Positions 8,839-17,559 of a DNA stretch of 64,000 nucleotides are shown piece by piece. The notes below the pieces were generated by a model, which was not told where the DNA came from, did not search any database, and was given only the letters and a program-made list of their open reading frames with translations. Each line of letters begins with the position of its first letter. Position 1 is the stretch's first letter. Both the position numbers and the translations under genes were made by a program. Origin of the DNA: JAEULH01 sp963789785. GTDB taxonomy: Bacteria; Pseudomonadota; Alphaproteobacteria; Rhodospirillales; Defluviicoccaceae. The DNA is taken from NCBI GenBank assembly GCA_963789785.1, contig CAWBNC010000038.1:124001-188000 (forward strand), written 5' to 3'.

Positions 8839-9892
8839 ATGAAATTGCCGGTCCAGTTCTACAAGCCGTTGGCGATCGGGGCGCCGCAGCCGATGCGCGA
8901 GCTCCCTGTCCGGCCGGAGCGGATGATCCATTTCTTCCCGCCGCATCTGGAGAAGATCCGCGCGCGGGTGCCGGACATGGCCAAACAGGTCGACGTTCTG
9001 CTCGGCAATCTCGAAGATGCCATCCCGGCGGAGGCCAAGGAGGCGGCACGAGCCGGGTTCATCGAAGTTGCCGGCGCTACCGACTTCGGCGACACCGGCC
9101 TGTGGACCCGGGTCAACGCATTGAACAGCCCGTGGTTTCTCGACGATATGAGCGAGATCGTCGGCGCGATCGGCAACAAGCTCGACGTCATCATGATCCC
9201 CAAAGTCGAGGGTCCGTGGGACATCCACTTCGTCGACCAATACCTCGCGCTGCTTGAGGCTCGCCACGAGATCACCAAGCCTATCCTCGTCCATGCCCTG
9301 CTGGAAACCGCTCAGGGCGTCAAGAACGTCGCCGAGATCGCGGCCGCAAGCCCGAGGATGCACGGGCTCAGTCTCGGCCCGGCCGATCTTGCCGCCTCGC
9401 GCGGGATGAAGACCACGCGGGTCGGCGGCGGCCATCCGTTCTACGGCGTTCTTGCCGATCCCGATCCCGACAAGCCGAACCGCGCCTTCTCGCAGCAGGA
9501 TCTGTGGCATTACACGGTCGCGCAGAATGGTCGATGCCTGCTGCTCCGCCGGCATCCGGGCGTTCTATGGACCCTTCGGCGACATCAAGGACGAAGCCGC
9601 CTGCGAGGCGCAGTTCCGCAACGCCTTCCTCATGGGCTGCACCGGTGCCTGGACGCTGGCGCCGAACCAGATCGCCATCGCCAAGCGGGTGTTCAGCCCC
9701 GACGTCGACGAGGTGCTGTTCGCCAAGAAGATCCTGGCGGCCATGCCCGACGGCTCCGGCGTCGCCATGATCGACGGCAAGATGCAGGACGACGCGACCT
9801 GGAAGCAGGCGAAGGTCATCGTCGATCTGGCCAAACTGGTGGCGAGGAAGGATCCCGAACTGGCGGCCGCCTACGAGTTCCAGAACAGCTGA
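8839..9892 (+). CDS. mcl: Malyl-CoA / beta-methylmalyl-CoA / citramalyl-CoA lyase, Chloroflexus type (one-base frameshift)
   Basis: HpcH/HpaI aldolase-fold lyase that reversibly joins glyoxylate with acetyl-CoA or propionyl-CoA. The N-terminus (FYKPLAIGAP, ELPVRPERMIHFFPPH, KQVDVLLGNLEDAIP, LDVIMIPKVEGPWDIHF, SLGPADLAASRGMKTT) closely matches, from memory, the 348-residue Chloroflexus aurantiacus enzyme rather than the Rhodobacter Mcl1 type. Near 9525 the frame changes: removing one A gives ARMVDA and the rest (FYGPFGDIKDEAACEAQFRN, WTLAPNQIAIAKRVFSPD) follows to 9892. Repaired length is 350 residues. GGGA precedes the ATG. The gene lies 57 bases before mch and probably shares its transcript. 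Confidence 0.88.
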
Positions 9893-9949
9893 CGCTGCGG
9901 GCCCGGCCGACCCGTTCGCGAACCGGCGACCAGCACAGGGGATATGACG

Positions 9950-11008
9950 ATGAGCACGAAGACCAATCCGGGCAATTATTTCGAAGACTTCAAGGTCGGT
10001 CAGGAGATCGTGCACGCGACGCCGCGTACCGTCACCGAGGGCGATGTCTCGCTGTACATCGCGCTCTACGGGACGCGCTTTGCGATGAACTGCTCGGCTG
10101 CTTTCGCCGGCATGCTGGGTCTCGACCGCGTCCCCGTCGACAGCATGCTCGCCTTTCACATGGTCTTCGGCAAGACCGTCCCTGACATTTCGCTGAACGC
10201 CGTCGCCAACCTCGGTTATGCCTCGGGCCGGTTCGGGGAGCCGGTCTATCCCGGCGACACGGTGTCGACGACCTCCAACGTGATCGGTGTGCGCGAGAAC
10301 AAGGACGGCAAGACCGGCGTCGTCTACGTCCAGTCGGTCGGTGTCAACCAGCGCCAGGAGAGGGTGCTCGATTACTGCCGCTGGGTCATGGTCCGCAAAA
10401 AGGATCCTGCGTCGCCGGCGCCCGAGCCGGTCGTTCCCGATCTCCCCGCCGCGGTCGAGGTCGGCCAGCTTACGGTGCCCTACAAGCTCCACATCACCGA
10501 CTACAACACCGCGCTCGCGGGCAGCCCGTTCCTGTGGGACGACTATGAGATCGGCGAGAAGATCGACCATGTCGACGGCATGACCATTGAGGAAGCCGAG
10601 CACATGATGGCGACCCGGCTGTACCAGAATACGGCCAAGGTTCACTTCAACCAGCACACCGAGAAAGACGGCCGCTTCGGCCGGCGCATCGTCTATGGCG
10701 GCCATATCATCAGTCTGGCCCGCTCGCTGTCCTTCAACGGCCTTGCCAACGCCTTCAAGATCGCGGCGATCAACGGTGGCCGGCACACCGCGCCGAGCTT
10801 CGCAGGCGACACGATCTATGCATGGTCGGAGGTTCTCGACAAGATGGAGCTGCCGGGACGTCGCGACATCGGCACGCTGCGGCTGCGCACGGTCGCGACG
10901 AAAGATCGGCCGTGCCACGACTTCCCCTATCAGTCGGCCGATGGCAAGTACGATCCCGCGGTCGTGCTCGATTTCGACTACACCGTGCTGATGCCGACCC
11001 GCATCTGA
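9950..11008 (+). CDS. mch: Mesaconyl-CoA hydratase (beta-methylmalyl-CoA dehydratase)
   Basis: Two tandem MaoC-like hotdog domains in 352 residues. The enzyme dehydrates beta-methylmalyl-CoA to mesaconyl-C1-CoA, the step after Mcl. Seen: TNPGNYFEDFKVGQ, VFGKTVPDISLNAVANLGYA, WDDYEIGEKIDHVDGMTIEEAEHMMATRLYQNTAKVHFN (given here in overlapping parts of the second domain) and RRIVYGGHIISLARSLSFNG. These segments resemble the Chloroflexus protein more than the Rhodobacter one, as recalled and not searched. The ATG at 9950 is preferred to 9944 because AGGG at 9937-9940 is then at a proper distance. It is intact although its partner mcl is frameshifted. Confidence 0.92.
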   Translation: MSTKTNPGNYFEDFKVGQEIVHATPRTVTEGDVSLYIALYGTRFAMNCSAAFAGMLGLDRVPVDSMLAFHMVFGKTVPDISLNAVANLGYASGRFGEPVYPGDTVSTTSNVIGVRENKDGKTGVVYVQSVGVNQRQERVLDYCRWVMVRKKDPASPAPEPVVPDLPAAVEVGQLTVPYKLHITDYNTALAGSPFLWDDYEIGEKIDHVDGMTIEEAEHMMATRLYQNTAKVHFNQHTEKDGRFGRRIVYGGHIISLARSLSFNGLANAFKIAAINGGRHTAPSFAGDTIYAWSEVLDKMELPGRRDIGTLRLRTVATKDRPCHDFPYQSADGKYDPAVVLDFDYTVLMPTRI

Positions 11009-11080
11009 GCGGCGTCGGCCCCACGGGTCGTTCTGCTCATCACCCGCCTCCGGTCGGCGCGGGGCCACCGGCTTTCCTTC

Positions 11081-11129
11081 GTAACACAGCACGAACTTAG
11101 TTCTCAACTTCCCGCTGAAGTTGTGTTAC
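11081..11129. promoter_or_regulatory. Nested inverted repeats between mch and the Sel1 gene
   Basis: An outer perfect 8-bp inverted repeat, GTAACACA (11081-11088) and TGTGTTAC (11122-11129), encloses an inner perfect 7-bp one, CAACTTC (11105-11111) and GAAGTTG (11117-11123). The two right arms overlap by two bases, so the two hairpins would be mutually exclusive in RNA. No T-run follows, so it is not a standard terminator. It lies 37 bases before the GTG of the next gene and could be an operator or a 5' leader structure. Confidence 0.45.
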
Positions 11130-11165
11130 ATTGAAAGCAAATGTGGTCGGCGGGAGGTATTGCCA

Positions 11166-11750
11166 GTGTTTGCGCATAGGTTGGAAAAGTCTTGGCTGTC
11201 CGGGCTGCCCGGATTTCGATTCGGGTTTCTCCTGGCCGTCGGTGTCGCGGTCGGCGGCGCGGCCCAGGCCGAAGCCGCGCGGACCGGGGCGGTGTGGCAG
11301 GACCGAAGCGCTCTTGGCGTCATTCCGAACGTCGAGACGCGGCAACGCGAGCAGATCGTCGCCGACCTGCTACGGGAGCGGGAGCGCTGGCAGGCGGCCG
11401 CAAATGCCGGAGACCCTGTGGCCCAGCACAATCTCGCCGTCGCCTATGGCAGCGGCCCGGCGCCGCTGCGCAATGAGGAAGGAGCGGCCGCGTGGTCTCT
11501 TCGCGCCGCGAACCAGGGCTATGTCCCGGCGCAGATCAACCTTGGCCGGCAGTACTGGCTCGGCCTCGGCGTCGAGCGCGATCATGAGGCTGCCGCGCGG
11601 TGGTGGCGGGCGGCGGCGCTGCGGGGCAGCGATGCGGCGGCGGCCAACCTGGTGCTGCTTGTCGAGGGCCTCTGGAACCCGCCGCTTCCGCGGATCAACA
11701 CTCAGACCGATCCGGCGCCGTGGGCGCCGCCTCTCTGGCCCCTGCCGTAA
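11166..11750 (+). CDS. Sel1-repeat protein, probably exported
   Basis: 194 residues from a GTG with GGAGGT eight bases upstream. The N-terminus has a hydrophobic stretch (GFRFGFLLAVGVAVGGAAQAEA) consistent with a signal peptide cut after AQA or AEA. After a linker come Sel1/TPR-like repeats: AGDPVAQHNLAVAYGSG, NQGYVPAQINLGRQYWLG and a third helix pair ending RGSDAAAANLVLL. Such proteins act as protein-protein scaffolds in the envelope. No specific partner can be named. It stands alone between convergent genes. Confidence 0.78.
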   Translation: MFAHRLEKSWLSGLPGFRFGFLLAVGVAVGGAAQAEAARTGAVWQDRSALGVIPNVETRQREQIVADLLRERERWQAAANAGDPVAQHNLAVAYGSGPAPLRNEEGAAAWSLRAANQGYVPAQINLGRQYWLGLGVERDHEAAARWWRAAALRGSDAAAANLVLLVEGLWNPPLPRINTQTDPAPWAPPLWPLP

Positions 11751-11777
11751 GCGGGCGAGGAGGTCGACGGCCCCGCC

Positions 11778-13268
11778 TCAGCGGCCGCGGAAGAGCGAGC
11801 CGAGCAGCCCGCGCGCCAGAGCGGTGCCGAGCTGGCGACCGGCGGAGCGCATGGCGTTCTTGGCGAACGACTCGGCCATGCCCTCGGGCTGGCGGCGGCT
11901 GCGACTGGTTCGCGGGCGCGTCGACGGCGAGGCCGCCTCGCGCGAAGCGCGGGCCTCCTCTTGCGCCTGGGCCTGCGCGGCCTTTTTTTCGGCGCGCGCG
12001 GCAAGCTCTTCGTAGGCCGACTGCCGGTCGATCGCCAGCTCGTAATGGTTCGCGCAGGGGCTGGTCGCCAAGACCGCCGCCCGGATCTCGCCTTCGCCCG
12101 GCCCGATTTTGGATGCCGGCGGACGGATGATGGTGTGGCGCACGACCGTCGGCGCGCCTTTCTTGTCAAGCGTCGAAACCAGCGCTTCGCCGACGCCGAG
12201 CTGGGTGATCCTGTCCTCGGTTTTGAACGCCGGATTGGGCCGGAACGTCCCGGCAGCCGCGCGAACCGCCTTCTGGTCGCTCGCGGTGAACGCACGCAGC
12301 GCATGCTGAACCCGATTGCCGAGCTGGCCGAGGACGTCGTCGGGAAGATCGGTCGGGCTCTGGGTGACGAAGTAGACGCCGACGCCCTTGGAGCGGATCA
12401 GGCGGACGAGCTGTTCGATCTTGTCGAGCAGAACTTTCGGCGCATTGTCGAACAGCAGGTGCGCCTCGTCGAAGAAGAAGACGAGGCGCGGCTTGTCCGG
12501 ATCGCCGACCTCGGGGAGTTCCTCGAACAGCTCCGACAGCAGCCAGAGAAGGAAGGTCGAATAGAGACTCGGACGCTGCACCAGCTTGTCGGCGGCGAGG
12601 ATGCTGACGTAGCCGCGACCCTCGGGCGTGCAGCGCATGAGATCGCTGATGGCGATGGCCGGCTCGCCAAAGAAGGCTTCCGCGCCCTGCCGCTCCAAAA
12701 CCAGAAGCTGCCGCTGGATCGCGCCGACCGATGACGCGCTGATGTTGCCGTATCGCGCTCTCAGGTCCCTGGCGTTGTCGCCGACGAAGGCCAGCATCGA
12801 ACGCAGGTCCTTGAGGTCGAGGAGCAGGAGGCCATCGTCGTCGGCGACGGCGAAGGCGACGTTGAGGACGCCTTCCTGCGTGGCGTTGAGATCGAGCAGC
12901 CGCGACAGCAATAGCGGCCCCATCTCCGAAATGGTGGCGCGAACGGGATGACCGCTCTCGCCGAAGACGTCCCAGAACATCACCGGCACCGCTTCGCCCA
13001 GTATCGCATCGAGGCCGACGAGGCGCGCGCGCTCGTTCAGCTTCTCGGAGGCTATGGCGGGGGCGCAGAGCCCTGACAGATCGCCCTTGACGTCCGCGAG
13101 AAAAACCGGGACGCCGTTGCGGGCAAAGCCCTCCGCCAGAACCTGCAGCGTCACCGTCTTGCCGGTGCCGGTCGCGCCGGCGATCAGGCCATGGCGGTTG
13201 GCGAGGCGAAGATCGAGGGTGACCGGCCCATCGTCGCCCCTGCCGATGAGGATCGTGCCGTCGTCCAT
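11778..13268 (-). CDS. HerA/YjgR-type ATPase (DUF853)
   Basis: A 496-residue P-loop ATPase of the HerA-FtsK superfamily related to E. coli YjgR. Seen: N-terminal GATGTGKTVTLQ Walker A, LFLFDEAHLLF-like Walker B (reading RLVFFFDEAHLLF), the segment SIGR-type PTDLPDDVLGQLGNRVQHAL acting as sensor, and a low-complexity C-terminal tail rich in Ala/Glu/Arg (EEARASREAA, RSRRQPEG) before LGTALARGLLGSLFRGR. The tail is typical of this family in proteobacteria. The cellular role of YjgR proteins is not settled; DNA or nucleoprotein translocation is the usual inference. Confidence 0.88.
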   Translation of the reverse strand: MDDGTILIGRGDDGPVTLDLRLANRHGLIAGATGTGKTVTLQVLAEGFARNGVPVFLADVKGDLSGLCAPAIASEKLNERARLVGLDAILGEAVPVMFWDVFGESGHPVRATISEMGPLLLSRLLDLNATQEGVLNVAFAVADDDGLLLLDLKDLRSMLAFVGDNARDLRARYGNISASSVGAIQRQLLVLERQGAEAFFGEPAIAISDLMRCTPEGRGYVSILAADKLVQRPSLYSTFLLWLLSELFEELPEVGDPDKPRLVFFFDEAHLLFDNAPKVLLDKIEQLVRLIRSKGVGVYFVTQSPTDLPDDVLGQLGNRVQHALRAFTASDQKAVRAAAGTFRPNPAFKTEDRITQLGVGEALVSTLDKKGAPTVVRHTIIRPPASKIGPGEGEIRAAVLATSPCANHYELAIDRQSAYEELAARAEKKAAQAQAQEEARASREAASPSTRPRTSRSRRQPEGMAESFAKNAMRSAGRQLGTALARGLLGSLFRGR

Positions 13269-13387
13269 GATTTCGCCTTTACCTCAAGCGCTTGTCCCGC
13301 GCCTCACTGGCCTGAGCGCTGCCGCCACTCTGCCTACGCCCGCCGGCAAACGCAACGCGCGTGCGCCGGGCGCCGCCGACTTTGCCG

Positions 13388-14386
13388 CTACAGCGGCTTT
13401 TCCATCAGGCGCTCCTCCCACTCCATCGCCGTTTCGACGATGAAGCGGAGATCGTCGAAGCGTGGCTGCCAGCCAAGCGTCTCGCGAATGCGGGCATTGG
13501 CCGAGATGAGCGCCGGGGGATCGCCGGCGCGGCGGGGGCCGATCCGCCACTCGAGCCGGCCCTCGGCGACCGCGCGCACCGTCTCCAGCACCTCGCGAAC
13601 CGTGAAGCCGTGGCCGTAGCCGCAGTTGAGAACGGTGCTGTCGCCGCCGCCGACGAGGTATTCGAGCGCCTTGACATGGGCGTCGGCCAGATCGCTGACG
13701 TGGATGTAGTCGCGCACGCAGGTGCCGTCGGTGGTCGGGTAGTCGTCGCCGAAAATCTCCATCCCGTCGCGCAGACCGAGCGCGGCCTGGCAGGCGACCT
13801 TGATAAGGTGCGTCGCCTTCTCCATCGACTGGCCGCTGCGGCCGTCGGGATCGGCGCCGGCGACGTTGAAGTAGCGCAGGGCGACGTAGTCGAGCGGCGT
13901 CGCCGCCGCAGTGTCGCGCAGGATCCACTCTGTGCACAGCTTCGACGAGCCGTACGGATTGATCGGCGCAGTCTGGTCGGTCTCTTTCACAGGCGAGCGG
14001 GCCGGTTCGCCATAGACGGCCGCGGTCGAGGAAAAGATGAAATGATCGACGCCGGCCGCGACGCACGCGGTGATCAGCGACAGGCTGGCGGCGGTGTTGT
14101 TGGCGTAGTAGCGCAGCGGATCGCTGACCGACTCGGGAACCACGATCGAGCCGGCGAAATGCATCACCGCGACGGGATCGTGGCGGACGAGGGCGGCGTC
14201 GATCAGCGCCCGGTCGGCGATATCGCCTTCGATAAGCCGCACGTCGTCCGGCACCAGCTCGCGCTTCCCGGTCGACAGATCGTCGACGACGACGACCCGC
14301 CAGCCGGCCTCGCGCAGGGCAAGGACGACGTGGCTACCGATGTAACCCGCGCCGCCGGTCACCAGCACGTATGGATGCTCCTGCAT
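13388..14386 (-). CDS. galE: UDP-glucose 4-epimerase
   Basis: Interconverts UDP-glucose and UDP-galactose for cell-surface polysaccharides. 332 residues, normal length. Seen: GGAGYIGSHV NAD-binding loop, FSSTAAVYGEP with the catalytic Ser/Thr, Y-x3-K in NPYGSSKLCTE, YFNVAGAD and RDYIHVSDLADAH. It is followed at its 5' side by accA on the same strand with a 57-base gap. No other sugar-nucleotide genes are nearby, so the polysaccharide served is unknown. Confidence 0.94.
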   Translation of the reverse strand: MQEHPYVLVTGGAGYIGSHVVLALREAGWRVVVVDDLSTGKRELVPDDVRLIEGDIADRALIDAALVRHDPVAVMHFAGSIVVPESVSDPLRYYANNTAASLSLITACVAAGVDHFIFSSTAAVYGEPARSPVKETDQTAPINPYGSSKLCTEWILRDTAAATPLDYVALRYFNVAGADPDGRSGQSMEKATHLIKVACQAALGLRDGMEIFGDDYPTTDGTCVRDYIHVSDLADAHVKALEYLVGGGDSTVLNCGYGHGFTVREVLETVRAVAEGRLEWRIGPRRAGDPPALISANARIRETLGWQPRFDDLRFIVETAMEWEERLMEKPL

Positions 14387-14443
14387 GATCTTCCAGCTCC
14401 CCTGTCGCGACCCCGGGCGAACGCGGCGCTCCTCGCGTACCGC

Positions 14444-15400
14444 CTATGCCCCCTGTTGCGCTCCCATGCGCAGAAATTTCATCCGGCGCGCCCGCCGTAA
14501 GGCGTCGGCGTCGAGACCGGCAAGCTCATCCAGCGCCTCCGCGAGCGCGTCGCCGACCGCCCTTACCGCCAGCTCGGGCGCGCGGTGGGCGCCCCCCAGA
14601 GGTTCGGCCACGATCCGGTCGATAACCCCGAGTTCCTTGAGATCCTCCGCCGTCATCTTCATCGCCTGGGCCGCCGCCTTCGCCTGCTCGCCGTCGCGCC
14701 ACAAAATCGAGGCGCAGCCCTCCGGCGAAATCACCGAGTAGACCGCATGCTCCAGCATCATCACCCGATCGGCGGCGGCGAGCGCGATCGCGCCGCCGGA
14801 GCCGCCTTCGCCGATGACGACCGAGACGATCGGCACGCCGAGGCCGAGACAGATGTCGATCGACCGGGCGATGGCTTCGGCCTGACCGCGCGCCTCCGCA
14901 TCGACGCCGGGGTAGGCGCCCGGCGTATCGACCAGCGTGATCACCGGCAGGGCGAAGCGGTCGGCGAGCCGCATCAGCCGCTGCGCCTTGCGATAGCCCT
15001 CCGGCCGAGCCATGCCGAAGCTGTGGCGAATGCGATCTTCGGTGTCGGCGCCCTTCTCCTGGCCAATGACGACGACCGCGCGGCCGCGGAAGCGGCCGAT
15101 GCCGCCGATCATCGCCCGATCCTCGGCAAAAGCCTTGTCGCCGGCAAGGATGACGAAATCGTCGATCAGGCCGGCGAGGTAGTCGCTGCCGTGCGGGCGG
15201 TCGAAGTGGCGCGCGACCTGGACCTTCTGCCAGGCGCTCAATTTGCCGTAGACCTGCTTCAGCGAGGCGTCGAGCTTGACCTGGAGGCGGCTGATTTCCT
15301 CGGCGATGTTGATCTCGCCGGTGCTGCTCAGGTGGCGGAGCTCGGCGATCTTACCTTCCAGGTCGGCAATTGGCTTTTCGAAGTCGAGAAAGGTCCGCAT
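14444..15400 (-). CDS. accA: Acetyl-CoA carboxylase carboxyltransferase subunit alpha
   Basis: Alpha subunit of the carboxyltransferase that moves the carboxyl group from biotin to acetyl-CoA to give malonyl-CoA. 318 residues. It begins with the family's N-terminal coiled segment (FEKPIADLEGKIAELR), then RPHGSDYLAGLIDDF, GRAVVVIGQEKG, MARPEGYRKAQRLM, DTPGAYPGVDAEARGQAEAI and GEGGSGGAIALAAAD forming the oxyanion and CoA-binding crotonase core. It is intact. accA is often solitary in alphaproteobacteria, as here. Confidence 0.96.
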   Translation of the reverse strand: MRTFLDFEKPIADLEGKIAELRHLSSTGEINIAEEISRLQVKLDASLKQVYGKLSAWQKVQVARHFDRPHGSDYLAGLIDDFVILAGDKAFAEDRAMIGGIGRFRGRAVVVIGQEKGADTEDRIRHSFGMARPEGYRKAQRLMRLADRFALPVITLVDTPGAYPGVDAEARGQAEAIARSIDICLGLGVPIVSVVIGEGGSGGAIALAAADRVMMLEHAVYSVISPEGCASILWRDGEQAKAAAQAMKMTAEDLKELGVIDRIVAEPLGGAHRAPELAVRAVGDALAEALDELAGLDADALRRARRMKFLRMGAQQGA

Positions 15401-15433
15401 GGCATGGTTGGTACCATACCGCTTGGACGGGCG

Positions 15434-16429
15434 CTACCCGGCGCGCCCGTCGGCCCTCGCGGCAATGGCTTCGCCTTTGCGCACCAAGGCTTCCGCCTGG
15501 CGGATCGAGGCGATGTCGATCATCCGCCCGTCCAGGGTAACGGCGCCGATCCCGTCGGCGCCCGCCTGCTCCATGGCGGCGAGGATGCGCCGGGCCTTGT
15601 CGATCTCATCGGCGCTCGGAGAGAAAACCTCATTGGCGAGCGCGATCTGGCTCGGGTGGATGACCCATTTGCCCTCCATGCCCAGCACAGCGGCGCGCAT
15701 GGCCGCAGCGCGGAACCCCGCCTCGTCGCGGTAGTCGGCATAGGGGCCGTCGATCGGTCTCAGCCCGTGGGCCCGTGCAGCGACGACGAGGCGCGCGAGG
15801 GCGTAGTGCCACATATCGTTCCAGTGGGCGGCGCGCCGGCCGTCCGCATCGCTATCGGTGAGCACCGCGTATCCGGGGTGCGGGCCGCCGATGGTCATGG
15901 TCCGGGCGCCGATCGAGGCAGCGAAATCGCCGGGGCCGAAGTGGAGCGACTCCAGCCGTCGGCTGGCGCCGGCGATGGCCTCGACGTTCTGCATGCCCTG
16001 CGCCGACTCGATGAGAACCTCAAGACCGAGCGGCCGGTCGCGACCCTTGGCCGTTTCGATCTGGGCGAGGAGGACGTCGACGGCATAGACGTCGGCCGCC
16101 GTGCCGACCTTGGGCACCATGACCAGATCGAGCCTGTCGCCGGCCTGCTCGATAACATCGACAACGTCGCGGTACATGAACGGGGTGTCGAGGCCGTTAA
16201 TCCGCACCGAAAGCGTCCGCCCGCCCCAATCGAGGTCATGCAGCGCCTCGATCAGGGAGGCGCGCGCCCGCGCTTTGTCGGCCACCGGCACCGAATCCTC
16301 AAGATCGAACATGATGATGTCGGCCGCGCTCTGCGTCGCCTTCTCGACGAACTTCCGGTTCGAGGCCGGGACCGAAAGCTGGGACCGGTTCGCCCGGACC
16401 TTGCCCGGTGTGACGATGGTGAAACTCAC
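15434..16429 (-). CDS. Malyl-CoA lyase homologue, alphaproteobacterial Mcl1 type
   Basis: HpcH/HpaI-fold lyase of 331 residues from a GTG with GGAGA seven bases upstream; a longer start at 16459 lacks such a site. Motifs: RSQLSVPASNRKFVEKA, IIMFDLEDSVP with the metal-binding Asp, DTPFMYRDVVDVIEQAGDR, LEVLIESAQGMQNVEAIA (catalytic Glu), HFGPGDFAASIGA and KWVIHPSQIALANEVFSP. It resembles Rhodobacter/Methylobacterium malyl-CoA lyases of the ethylmalonyl-CoA pathway and serine cycle and is clearly different from the Chloroflexus-type copy at 8.8 kb. A thioesterase or citramalyl-CoA lyase role is possible for this broad family. Confidence 0.85.
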   Translation of the reverse strand: MSFTIVTPGKVRANRSQLSVPASNRKFVEKATQSAADIIMFDLEDSVPVADKARARASLIEALHDLDWGGRTLSVRINGLDTPFMYRDVVDVIEQAGDRLDLVMVPKVGTAADVYAVDVLLAQIETAKGRDRPLGLEVLIESAQGMQNVEAIAGASRRLESLHFGPGDFAASIGARTMTIGGPHPGYAVLTDSDADGRRAAHWNDMWHYALARLVVAARAHGLRPIDGPYADYRDEAGFRAAAMRAAVLGMEGKWVIHPSQIALANEVFSPSADEIDKARRILAAMEQAGADGIGAVTLDGRMIDIASIRQAEALVRKGEAIAARADGRAG

Positions 16430-16552
16430 GACGGTTCTCCGGAACAATAACCTTCGCAACGGCGAAGATGATGGAGCTTAGCCCGCCGGCGCCGCCGTTG
16501 GAATATGCCTTGGCTGCCCTTCAGCGGCTCATGAGTGTGGCCCCGACGCGGT

Positions 16553-17296
16553 TTAAGTGTCTTCGCGCTGTCGGCGGCTCTCGCGCGCGGCGGCGAACGC
16601 CCCGCGAAGATATGTCGTCTGTTCGCTGATGGCCGAAACCGCCGCGGCGGCATCCCGGGCTTCGATCGCCCGAAGAAGCTCCCGGTGTTGAGCAACGATG
16701 GCCTGACGGTCCCGGAACCGGAACACGACCATGTTTTCGATCGGCTGGAGCGCCTCGATCACCGCAAACATGACGAACTGGATCACCGGATTATGCGTCG
16801 CATCGACGAGAGCCCGATGGAAGCGCACGTCCGAGCCGCAGAAGTCTTCGTCGCCGATGCTGGCTTCCGTCTGAATCTCGATCTCGGCCGCCATGATCGC
16901 CAGTTCCGCGTCCGTGCGTCGTTCAGCGGCAAGGCGTGCGCAAACCACCTCAAGCTCGTAGCGCGCTTCGAGAACGTTAGACAGGTCGAACTCGCCAAGC
17001 CCGACAAGGAGCGCCAAGGTGGTCGCGAGCATTGACCCGACTTCCTCCCGGTCGGGGCGATTGACAAAGGTGCCTCCCGCCGGTCCGCGTCGGGAACGGA
17101 CCAGGTTCTGAGCGGCAAGTCGCTTAAGCGCTTCCCGGATTGTCGGACGCGAGACCTCAAACCGCCTGGCGAGTTCCTCCTCGGTGGGCAGCCTGTCATC
17201 CGCTTTCAGGGTGCCGTCGGCGATGGCGCCGCGGATACTCTCGGCAATCTGTTTGGCGAGACTGTCCGTTACCAGCGGTACATACTTGAGCGCCAT
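16553..17296 (-). CDS. GntR-family transcriptional regulator, FadR (FCD) subfamily
   Basis: 247 residues from the ATG at 17296, preceded by GGGAGA; an upstream extension to 17395 reads as non-coding. The N-terminal winged helix is clear (LAKQIAESIRGAIADGTL, LPTEEELARRFEVSRPTIREALKRLAAQNLV, RRGPAGGTFVN), followed by a C-terminal all-helical FCD ligand domain with metal-site residues DVRFHRALVDATHNP and the later HRELLRAIEARD. The gene is divergent from dddY across 263 bases, which suggests control of the DMSP operon by acrylate, 3-hydroxypropionate or a CoA ester; this link is inference. Control of the neighbouring mcl homologue is an alternative. Confidence 0.88.
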   Translation of the reverse strand: MALKYVPLVTDSLAKQIAESIRGAIADGTLKADDRLPTEEELARRFEVSRPTIREALKRLAAQNLVRSRRGPAGGTFVNRPDREEVGSMLATTLALLVGLGEFDLSNVLEARYELEVVCARLAAERRTDAELAIMAAEIEIQTEASIGDEDFCGSDVRFHRALVDATHNPVIQFVMFAVIEALQPIENMVVFRFRDRQAIVAQHRELLRAIEARDAAAAVSAISEQTTYLRGAFAAARESRRQREDT

Positions 17297-17426
17297 TTCA
17301 TCTCCCGCCGAGAACGGTTCCTGTGCCGACGAACACTGCAACAACCTTCGGCAACCCAGCCATGGGGACAAAGCTGAACCTAGTCCTCTTGGCACTGATA
17401 GCCGAATCCCTTCGCGAGTGCGAGAG

Positions 17427-17440
17427 GAATATGAATATTC
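17427..17440. promoter_or_regulatory. Candidate operator and promoter between gntR and dddY
   Basis: GAATAT-GA-ATATTC is a perfect 6-bp inverted repeat with a two-base centre, in the most A+T-rich part of the divergent intergenic region. TTGACA at 17460-17465 could be a -35 box for dddY, but no good -10 is seen at the usual spacing. The size fits a GntR dimer site. dddY has a very strong ribosome site (GGGGGAGGAG, 17543-17552). Confidence 0.4.
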
Positions 17441-17559
17441 TCACATTCATTTAATAGGTTTGACAAATAGATGAAATTCGCTTTCTCTCGAAGCACGGCA
17501 ACGGCCCATCGATCCGTACAGCGGATCCAAAGAACAATCAGCCGGGGGAGGAGCTTACG

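Noticed and set aside
9368..11107. 579-codon open frame antisense to mcl-mch
   Set aside because: No recognisable motifs. Its composition is that of complement-strand shadow, and the plus strand has unmistakable Mch.
14585..16450. 621-codon open frame antisense to accA and the mcl homologue
   Set aside because: Shadow frame; His/Asp/Val-biased composition and no ribosome site or motif.
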